Assembly: GCA_047602295.1 (NCBI GenBank)
Contig: JASGHP010000001.1
Coordinates: 4,278,001 to 4,342,000, forward strand
DNA length: 64,000 nucleotides
Direction: 5' to 3'
Origin: JACMLD01 sp047602295
Lineage (GTDB): Bacteria; Bacteroidota; Bacteroidia; Chitinophagales; Chitinophagaceae
This document shows, one piece after another, positions 57,735 through 64,000 of the stretch. Numbering within the stretch: the stretch's first letter is position 1; each line of letters begins with the position of its first letter. The translations under genes were made by a program, and so were the position numbers. The notes under the pieces were generated by a model that worked only from the letters and a program-made list of their open reading frames with translations, was not told the origin of the DNA and ran no database searches.

Positions 57735-60253
57735 ACCATTCCTCCCATCAACGGATCAGTAAAACTAAATTGCCCTGTCTCCACATGTCCTGCATAACGT
57801 TTTTCAAATGCTTTATAATCTTTTACACGAACAGTGAAATCGTACCAGCCAAAGCTTTTGGATAGATCAACCACATGCTTTGTTTTTCCTTTTGCTGCTA
57901 CTATTAAGTGACTTCCTTTTTTATAACTATTGTCTGTAAACTGCAGCGTCAGTTCTTTCGTGTCTTTGTTATCAATTACAATTTCAACACTGCCCGATAG
58001 TTGTTGCTGATTAGCTTTTGAACGACTGTATTCTATACTAATCTCTGCATTTGGATCTGCATCATTACCTTTCAGCTCCCTGAAAAAACCATTGGGGCCG
58101 TATAATGCCAGGTGATAATTCTTCCCCTCAAAATCATTCAACTGCCAATAGTCTTTTAATGTATCTCCTGCTGCCGCGGCATAGGTTCGTACTAAAAGAT
58201 CATTGGCTGCATATGCATATACATAAAATGGCACACCCACTGTTTTTTCCCCAAACAATTCATTGCTGGGCGTAAACTTTATAGCGATGCTTTGTTTGTC
58301 TTCCGTTAATTGTCCGTCTGCATATAATTGATATGGCAATGGACAAGAAGGTTTAATACCTTTCTCCTGCGTAGGCATAAATGCAGCAGAAGGAACTCTC
58401 TTATTAATAGCCTCCACTTCTTTTTCATTCAACGGCTGGTAACCGGAAGGATTCTTTTTAAATTTCGCGTTATATACCGTTTCCAGAAATACATCTTTAC
58501 CCGGAAAATTCAGCGGCGCTATCTTCTCACCATTGTATGGTTTAAATACCGAGCTAAGATCTCCGCACACCGTGCGGCGCCACTGGCTTATATTAGACTC
58601 TTCAATATTTTTATTAAATTTCTTGCTCAGGAATTTTTCCATAAACTGCAAAATGGAAGTATGATCAAACACCTGCGAACATACAGCTCCACCCCTGCTC
58701 CACGGAGATGCGATTACTAACGGAACCCTATAGCCCAAACCAATAGCACTTTCTCTTGCATGCTCCTTTTCATATTTCGTCATGTCCTGCGCCAGCGTTA
58801 CATATTCTACTGTTGCATCAATGCCATCAGAGACATGGCCACTATTTCGATCTGATGGATTAGGCGCTACAAATGGCGGCACATGATCAAAATAGCCGTC
58901 GTTCTCATCATAGCAAAGAATAAAAATTGTTTTCTTCCATACCTCGGGCTTTTTAGTGAGAATATCCATCACTTCAGAAACATACCAGGCGCCATACCAT
59001 GGTGCACCGGGATGATCAGAAAAGTTTTCAGGGCCAACAATCCAGGAAACAGCGGGCAATTTGCCATTGTCTACGTCCTGTCTAAACTGGTGCAATACAT
59101 CTCCTTTGGGTACTTTCATTTCTCGTGCTGTGCCAGCATCATTATATTTCACTGTATCCAATTGGCGATAATGCGGATCGTTCTTATTAATATCAAAAGC
59201 TTTCTGGTGTATGTTTTTTTCTTTTTGAGAAAGCTTCGCGAAATTCTCTGCTGTATATTTCTCTACACCTTCTTTAGCTCTTTGCAACCATTCTTCTTTC
59301 TCTTTGATGGTTCTTTCTGTGCGCTTATAATCATCTGTTTCGGCAGCAAGTGTTTTTAGTTTATCCTTCAATGCAGGTATTTCATTGGGCAAATCAACAA
59401 CCAGCTTTGCAAGAAATTTTCTGTACGACTCGGCATAAAAAACATTGTACTGAGAAAAGAATTCAATTGGATTATCTGTAAAATTTGCCAGCCATGCATC
59501 TTCATCGCCATCAAAACCAGATGGCAGGCTTATTTCATTCTGATAAATTTTCCAGGGAATACCATTCTCTTCCAATCGCTCTGGGAAAGTTGTCCAGCTG
59601 GCAGGTACAAAATAATCTACATTCTCATTGCGCACATTTGCAAAAGAATCCGGATGAGGTTTTTCGCGAACGGTACCAGACCACAAATAAAGACGATTCG
59701 GCGTGGTGCCTGTTAATGAAGAACAGAAATTCTGATCACATACTGTAAAAGCATCTGCCAATGTATAGTAAAAAGGAATATCTTCTCTATTATAATAACC
59801 CATTGTTAGAGGCACTTTGGCAAATCCTTTATGACCGGATGGTTTTGCAATTAACCATTTATCGTATTTGCCACCATTGCGTGCATCAACCTGGTTAGTC
59901 CACGAGTGTGGCAAAGAGCCCAACCATGTTGCATTGGTTTCTTTTATGTTCAGCCTGAATGGTGCATAGGTTTCTCCTTCTGCATTCTTTTGCAACCACA
60001 CAAGGTTTTTATCCTGCTTTACAATGGCACGCGGATCATTGTATCCACGCACACCTTTTAAGGTTCCATATGTATGATCAAAAGAACGGTTCTCCTGCAT
60101 CAATATCACAATATGCTCTGCATCCATATAAGTGGAACCGGGCGCAGGGTTAATGGCCATTGCTTTTAATACCGATTCTGGTATCATGGCGCTTAATCCT
60201 GTTGCTCCGGATAAAATGGCTGCTTTCTTAATAAAATCCCGTCTTGAATCCAT
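57728..60253 (-). CDS. phosphocholine-type phospholipase C, Tat-exported
   Basis: 841 residues. A twin-arginine signal SRRDFIKKAAILSGATGLSA starts it. The phosphoesterase domain has MQENRSFDHTYG, GAPWYGAWYVS, CYDENDGYFDHVPPF and VIASPWSRGG, as in non-specific/phosphocholine-type phospholipase C. Two C-terminal beta domains (about 655-840, DUF756-like) follow. It removes phosphorylated head groups from phospholipids and can supply phosphate or lipids. Divergent from the enzyme at 60,434, with a perfect palindrome in the shared promoter region. Confidence 0.92.
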   Translation of the reverse strand: MDSRRDFIKKAAILSGATGLSAMIPESVLKAMAINPAPGSTYMDAEHIVILMQENRSFDHTYGTLKGVRGYNDPRAIVKQDKNLVWLQKNAEGETYAPFRLNIKETNATWLGSLPHSWTNQVDARNGGKYDKWLIAKPSGHKGFAKVPLTMGYYNREDIPFYYTLADAFTVCDQNFCSSLTGTTPNRLYLWSGTVREKPHPDSFANVRNENVDYFVPASWTTFPERLEENGIPWKIYQNEISLPSGFDGDEDAWLANFTDNPIEFFSQYNVFYAESYRKFLAKLVVDLPNEIPALKDKLKTLAAETDDYKRTERTIKEKEEWLQRAKEGVEKYTAENFAKLSQKEKNIHQKAFDINKNDPHYRQLDTVKYNDAGTAREMKVPKGDVLHQFRQDVDNGKLPAVSWIVGPENFSDHPGAPWYGAWYVSEVMDILTKKPEVWKKTIFILCYDENDGYFDHVPPFVAPNPSDRNSGHVSDGIDATVEYVTLAQDMTKYEKEHARESAIGLGYRVPLVIASPWSRGGAVCSQVFDHTSILQFMEKFLSKKFNKNIEESNISQWRRTVCGDLSSVFKPYNGEKIAPLNFPGKDVFLETVYNAKFKKNPSGYQPLNEKEVEAINKRVPSAAFMPTQEKGIKPSCPLPYQLYADGQLTEDKQSIAIKFTPSNELFGEKTVGVPFYVYAYAANDLLVRTYAAAAGDTLKDYWQLNDFEGKNYHLALYGPNGFFRELKGNDADPNAEISIEYSRSKANQQQLSGSVEIVIDNKDTKELTLQFTDNSYKKGSHLIVAAKGKTKHVVDLSKSFGWYDFTVRVKDYKAFEKRYAGHVETGQFSFTDPLMGGMVS

Positions 60254-60352
60254 AAAATAATTGTTGCTGTAAATGATAAGCGATCGCTGTAAATATCTAT
60301 TACCCTTACGGGGATTTGAAATTAATAAATTGTTATGTCAAATCTTTGTTTT

Positions 60353-60377
60353 ATTCTGCGCAACAGTTGCGCAGAAT
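60353..60377. promoter_or_regulatory. perfect 25-base palindrome in the divergent promoter region
   Basis: ATTCTGCGCAAC, one central A, and its exact complement GTTGCGCAGAAT. It lies 100 bases upstream of the phospholipase start and 56 bases upstream of the phosphodiesterase-like gene, so it could be the operator of both. A second, shorter inverted pair (GATTTGA at 60,313, TCAAATC at 60,338) is near. Confidence 0.6.
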
Positions 60378-60433
60378 GCATTTTAATGTAGAGAAAAGCC
60401 TTTACTTTGGCTCCTCAATAAAAGCCACACTTC

Positions 60434-61690
60434 ATGAAATCATTTTGTCTGCAGGCAACAAGAATGCAAAGACTGTTCTTTGTTATCATTATTACAATGC
60501 TTTGTCTTGTATCTAATGGTCAGCAAAAAACAAGAAAGACCGTTTTTATTATTGCAGATGGCATACCGGCAGATGTGATTGAAAAATTATCAGTACCCAA
60601 CTTGCAAGCTATCGCAAAAGCGGGTGGATATACCCGTTCTTATGTTGGCGGCATTAAAGATAGTTATAGCCAAACTCCGACCATTTCTGCGGTTGGTTAT
60701 AATACAGTGCTTACAGGTGTATGGGTAAACAAACACAATGTGTGGGACAATGATATTGCTGCACCCAATTATCAGTACCATACTATTTTTCGATCTTTTA
60801 AAACACAATATCCCAGTAAGAAAATTGGTGTGTTTTCCAGTTGGGAAGATAATCGCACAAAATTAGTTGGCGATCATTTTGAGCCAACTGGTAATATTGG
60901 TGTTGATTATAGTTATGACGGACTTGAGAAAGACACTGCACATTATCCGCACGATAAGCAAAGAGATTTTATGAGCGCTATTGATGAAAGTGTTGCAACA
61001 AAAGCAGCTGCTGTTATCCGTGAGAATGCACCCGACCTCTCCTGGGTTTATTTGGAATACACAGACGATATGGGTCATATGCACGGCGATAGCCCTGAGT
61101 TTTATAAAGCAGTAGAATTGGCAGATAAAAGAATTGGTTATGTGTGGGAGGTTATTAAATATCGTGAGCAACATTTTAATGAAGAATGGCTAATTGTGGT
61201 AACCACCGATCATGGTCGTGATGCAAAAACCGGTAAAGGGCATGGCGGACAAAGTGATCGTGAAAGAGATAGTTGGATCTTTACCAATGCAAAAGGACTG
61301 AACGAGGAGTTTCATGCGCCACAGACTTCTGCCGCAGACATCATGCCTTCTATAGCAAGGTTTATGCACGTATCGCTTAAACGAGACAATGCATTTGAAG
61401 TGGATGGCATTCCATTTAATGGGCCTTTATCTTTTATTACACCCAAGTTTTCATACAATAATGGTTCAATAGAAATTAACTGGAAAGCCATTGCCAAAAA
61501 AGGAAACATTAAAGTATGGATTGCAACCACCAATGAATTTAAAATCGGTGGCAAAGATGAATATACTTTATTAGGAACAGTGCCTGTGCAACAACAGAAA
61601 GCAAGTTTCAACCTCAGCAACAAACCTTCTGCATTTTATAAGATAGTGTTAGAGGGAGAGAATAATAGTGCGAATTACTGGATTAAATAA
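60434..61690 (+). CDS. exported alkaline phosphatase/phosphodiesterase superfamily protein
   Basis: 418 residues, signal peptide (MQRLFFVIIITMLCLVSNGQ; the ATG at 60,464 is an alternative start). The superfamily metal motifs are VFIIADGIPADVIEKL (first Asp), QTPTISAVGYNTVLTG (nucleophile Thr region), YTDDMGHMHGDSPEF and VVTTDHGRDAKTGKGHGGQ. These are ectonucleotide pyrophosphatase/phosphodiesterase-like enzymes that act on phosphodiesters outside the membrane. The divergent phospholipase could supply substrates. The C-terminal 90 residues are a beta domain. Confidence 0.88.
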   Translation: MKSFCLQATRMQRLFFVIIITMLCLVSNGQQKTRKTVFIIADGIPADVIEKLSVPNLQAIAKAGGYTRSYVGGIKDSYSQTPTISAVGYNTVLTGVWVNKHNVWDNDIAAPNYQYHTIFRSFKTQYPSKKIGVFSSWEDNRTKLVGDHFEPTGNIGVDYSYDGLEKDTAHYPHDKQRDFMSAIDESVATKAAAVIRENAPDLSWVYLEYTDDMGHMHGDSPEFYKAVELADKRIGYVWEVIKYREQHFNEEWLIVVTTDHGRDAKTGKGHGGQSDRERDSWIFTNAKGLNEEFHAPQTSAADIMPSIARFMHVSLKRDNAFEVDGIPFNGPLSFITPKFSYNNGSIEINWKAIAKKGNIKVWIATTNEFKIGGKDEYTLLGTVPVQQQKASFNLSNKPSAFYKIVLEGENNSANYWIK

Positions 61691-61758
61691 TTACAAGTTG
61701 AAAGCTGCAAGCTACAAGTAAGAAGCTTTGTAGCTTGTAACTTATAACTTGCAGCTCA
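61690..61758. repeat. hairpin-forming word array between convergent genes
   Basis: ACAAGTTGAAAGCTGCAAGC and TACAAGTAAGAAGC on the left are complementary to TTGTAGCTTGTAACTTATAA and CTTGCAGCT on the right. It begins within two bases of one stop codon and runs into the other. A compact hairpin at the ends of two convergent genes. Confidence 0.6.
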
Positions 61759-62949
61759 AACCTCTACCCTTCTCATGATCTCCACGCACGCCCTGCTATT
61801 GTGATAAGGGCATTTCCAGAGGCCGAGTTTGTCTTTATCGCTCATGATGCTGTAATCTTCGTATACTCCCCAAACCCATTCGCCGGTTTTATAATCGCAG
61901 ATATAGTTTTGTGTGAATTGCCATACATTGATGGCATTGTTTAAAAATGATTCTTCTCCACTTACTTCCCATGCATTGAAGAAACCGACAATGGCTTCCG
62001 CTTGCGGCCACCAATGTTTTTCTTTTACCAAATGATGTTGCGAAGGTTCGTATTCGTACCAAAGACCACCATCTGCATCTAATCCCTCTCTTGCTGCATT
62101 TGCAATGTAGACTGCATATTTTTTTGTGAGTGCAATTAAATCAGCATCGTTAATGGATTCTGCTGCTTCCTGCAATAGCCATGCTGCTTCAATATCATGA
62201 CCATAAGAAACAATATCGCCTTTTTGTTGCCAGTTTTCATCAAAGAACAAAATGAGGTGATTGCTTTTTTTATCGATAATATAATCAGCAAAATTCTGAA
62301 GCAATCCTTTAATGCGTTCTTTCAGCAATTTATCCGGCCATATTTTGTAAAACGTACTATAAGCTTCTAAAATGTGCAAATGCGTGTTCATGGTCTTTTT
62401 CTCATTGGCATCCTTCTCACTTAGTCTTATATCATCCATTGCTGTCCAGTCTTCTGCAAAAGCATCAAAGTAACCGGTGCGCAGATTATCGTAGCTATAT
62501 TTCTCTATTAGTTTAAACAGCGTGATGGCATGTTGTTTAGCCTCATCATTATTGCTGGCGCGATAATATTCGCTGAATGCATATACAGCAAAAGCCTGTG
62601 CGTAGATTTGTTTTTTTGGGTTAGACGAATTGCCTTTATAATCCACCGTCCAATAAACACCACCATATTGTTTATCTATAAAATGCTGGATAAAGTATTG
62701 GTAAGCTTTTTCTGCAAAATGAAGATATTCCTGTTTGCCAGTGATGCTATAGGCTGCGGAGAAAGACCAAAGAATGCGGCTGTTTAAAACACTGCCTTTA
62801 TCTGCCAGCATATCTGCATGGTTTGCATGATCTACTCTTCCCTTAAACCCTCCATAAGTTTCATCTATACCATACTGCATCCAATAAGATAAAATACGTT
62901 CCAGCTCTGCTGACAGCTCTGTCTTTAACTGACCAATTAAATGCTTCAT
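61756..62949 (-). CDS. cellobiose/mannobiose 2-epimerase (AGE family)
   Basis: 397 residues, no signal peptide, cytoplasmic. The start MKHLIGQLKTELSAELERIL, then GVYWTVDYKGNSSNPKKQIY and SYGHDIEAAWLL (catalytic His region) and CPYHNSRACVEIM fit the AGE-superfamily cellobiose 2-epimerase. In beta-mannan use it turns mannobiose to mannosylglucose for the phosphorylase encoded 24 bases upstream (GH130). The pairing and orientation make an operon with GH130 first. Confidence 0.92.
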   Translation of the reverse strand: MKHLIGQLKTELSAELERILSYWMQYGIDETYGGFKGRVDHANHADMLADKGSVLNSRILWSFSAAYSITGKQEYLHFAEKAYQYFIQHFIDKQYGGVYWTVDYKGNSSNPKKQIYAQAFAVYAFSEYYRASNNDEAKQHAITLFKLIEKYSYDNLRTGYFDAFAEDWTAMDDIRLSEKDANEKKTMNTHLHILEAYSTFYKIWPDKLLKERIKGLLQNFADYIIDKKSNHLILFFDENWQQKGDIVSYGHDIEAAWLLQEAAESINDADLIALTKKYAVYIANAAREGLDADGGLWYEYEPSQHHLVKEKHWWPQAEAIVGFFNAWEVSGEESFLNNAINVWQFTQNYICDYKTGEWVWGVYEDYSIMSDKDKLGLWKCPYHNSRACVEIMRRVEV

Positions 62950-62973
62950 CTTATAACCATTCTCTTACAATGA

Positions 62974-64000
62974 TTAATTACGCGTGCCTGCATGCTCACG
63001 TTCATTGTCACTGTTATTCTTTTTTGCCCGGTTTAGCACTTTGTTATTGTATATAATCTTCTTTAGTGTATTTACAGATGTGGCAGAAGAAAATCCATCT
63101 GCGGGTGTATTCACTACATAATCCAATAACCTGTCTACAGTAGTGGTAGCCACATGCAGCCTTGTATCTGATGATGCATAGTAAATGAATATCTTACCGT
63201 CTTCATCCATAATCCAGCCGTTGCTAAAAGCAACGTTAGACACATCTCCTATTCTCTCCTCTCCTTCTGGCGCCAGAAAATAACCGCCGGGCTTATAAAT
63301 CACTTTAGTGAGATCATTCAAATCTGTTACAAATACGTACAACACATAGCGCAACCCGGCAGCGGTATTGCGCACACCATGTGCCAGGTGCATCCAACCC
63401 AACTTTGTTTTTATAGGTGCCGGTCCTGCTCCGTTCTTTGCCTCATACACTGTATGATAAACTTTTTTATCTACAATCAGCTCTTCTGTTACTTCTGCAT
63501 TGGTGATACTTGCAGACAAACCAAAACCAATACCTCCACCCTTGCCTGCTTCTATAAAACTATCCTGCGGTCTTGTATAAAAAGCATATTTACCTTGCAC
63601 AAACTCCGGGTGCAATACTACATTGCGCTGTTGAGGAGAACGTGTTTTTAAATCAGCCAATCGCTCCCATGTCTTTAAATCTTTTGTGCGTACTATACCG
63701 CATTGTGCAATAGCTGCCGACTGATCTCCAGGAGGTGCAGCGGGATCTCTTCTTTCTGTACAAAACAAACCATACACCCATCCATCTTCATGCTGCACCA
63801 GGCGGATATCATAAATATTAGTATCAGGCACACTGGTTTCAGGTATATCTAATGGATAATCCCAAAACTGAAAATTATCAATACCATTATCGCTTTCTGC
63901 AATAGCAAAAAAAGATTTACGGTCTATACCTTCTACCCTTGCCGCTACCAAATACTTTCCATTCCATTTAATAGCACCGGCATTCATTACTGCATTTATG
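62974..64000 (-). CDS. GH130 4-O-beta-mannosylglucose phosphorylase (partial)
   Basis: The last 341 residues or so are in the window; the reading frame stays open to the edge (bases 63,988-64,000), so the N-terminus is missing and the ATG at 63,987 is internal (NAGAIKWNGKYLVAARVEG). The core motifs NIYDIRLVQHEDGWVYGLF (with the proton-donor Asp), RNVVLHPEFVQGKYAFYTRP and IYYASSDTRLHVATTTVDRL match GH130_1 enzymes such as the Bacteroides fragilis mannosylglucose phosphorylase. It splits mannosylglucose to mannose-1-phosphate and glucose. It is cotranscribed with the 2-epimerase. Confidence 0.93.
   Translation of the reverse strand, partial: INAVMNAGAIKWNGKYLVAARVEGIDRKSFFAIAESDNGIDNFQFWDYPLDIPETSVPDTNIYDIRLVQHEDGWVYGLFCTERRDPAAPPGDQSAAIAQCGIVRTKDLKTWERLADLKTRSPQQRNVVLHPEFVQGKYAFYTRPQDSFIEAGKGGGIGFGLSASITNAEVTEELIVDKKVYHTVYEAKNGAGPAPIKTKLGWMHLAHGVRNTAAGLRYVLYVFVTDLNDLTKVIYKPGGYFLAPEGEERIGDVSNVAFSNGWIMDEDGKIFIYYASSDTRLHVATTTVDRLLDYVVNTPADGFSSATSVNTLKKIIYNNKVLNRAKKNNSDNEREHAGTRN

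Noticed and set aside
1..64000. tRNA, rRNA, IS elements, prophage, replication origin
   Set aside because: I looked for T-arm-like GTTCGAATCC stretches, transposase motifs, integrases and DnaA-box clusters by eye and recognised none; short or diverged ones could be missed.

Overview
The window is bacterial chromosome from a member of the Bacteroidota, most likely family Chitinophagaceae (inference). The pointers are type IX secretion features (a PorP/SprF protein and two surface proteins ending in gliding-motility-type C-terminal domains), LytS/LytTR two-component proteins with a periplasmic propeller sensor, families typical of the group (DUF4251, DUF6526, GH172), candidate promoters of the TAnnTTTG type, and few Shine-Dalgarno-like sites. 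No rRNA, tRNA, CRISPR array, transposase or phage gene was recognised.

Layout. 1-5 kb: the tail of an unrecognised gene, two small membrane proteins, a radical SAM protein with extra cysteines, and EamA and TauE/SafE transporters. 5-10 kb: a large IgGFc-binding/PKD adhesin with its PorP/SprF partner, then an AT-rich gap. 10.5-21 kb: housekeeping genes for pyrimidine synthesis (pyrB, pyrE), CoA synthesis (coaD plus a hotdog thioesterase), a Nudix hydrolase, PBP4, CinA and a lipoyl E2 acyltransferase. 21-27 kb: a propeller sensor kinase, its LytTR regulator and a second T9SS-type surface protein. 27-33 kb: a HAD phosphatase with adenosine deaminase, a GH5 hydrolase, an Xaa-Pro aminopeptidase and an AraC-alkyltransferase fusion. 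34-40 kb: glycan hydrolases GH172, GH43 and GH29, with DUF4251 and TlpA-like genes between. 40-45 kb: a FIST sensor overlapping a hybrid histidine kinase, and myo-inositol oxygenase. 45-56 kb: a co-directional cluster of an HD/Pycsar-effector-like membrane protein, polyphosphate kinase 1, a beta-propeller protein and a metallophosphoesterase-Omp85 fusion, followed by a GAF-like protein. 56-64 kb: a Tat-type oxidoreductase, a phospholipase C divergent from a phosphodiesterase-like enzyme around a perfect palindrome, then a cellobiose/mannobiose 2-epimerase with a GH130 phosphorylase that runs off the window.

Three themes recur. First, glycan use: the epimerase and GH130 enzyme form the beta-mannobiose route, and GH5, GH29, GH43 and GH172 point to plant-type polysaccharides, but no SusC/SusD pair is present. 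Second, phosphorus handling: PPK1, the metallophosphoesterase-Omp85 protein, phospholipase C and the phosphodiesterase-like enzyme. Third, unusual intergenic DNA: most gene ends carry degenerate arrays of words of about 7 bases that pair into hairpins and sometimes supply the last codons of genes. Separately there is a dispersed intergenic repeat of about 45-60 bp in at least five copies, and one composite REP-like inverted element.

The best candidates for something undescribed are the HD-PycTM/ppk1/metallophosphoesterase-Omp85 operon, the FIST/hybrid-kinase pair (resembling NosP/NahK nitric oxide sensing), and the STRR-like arrays.
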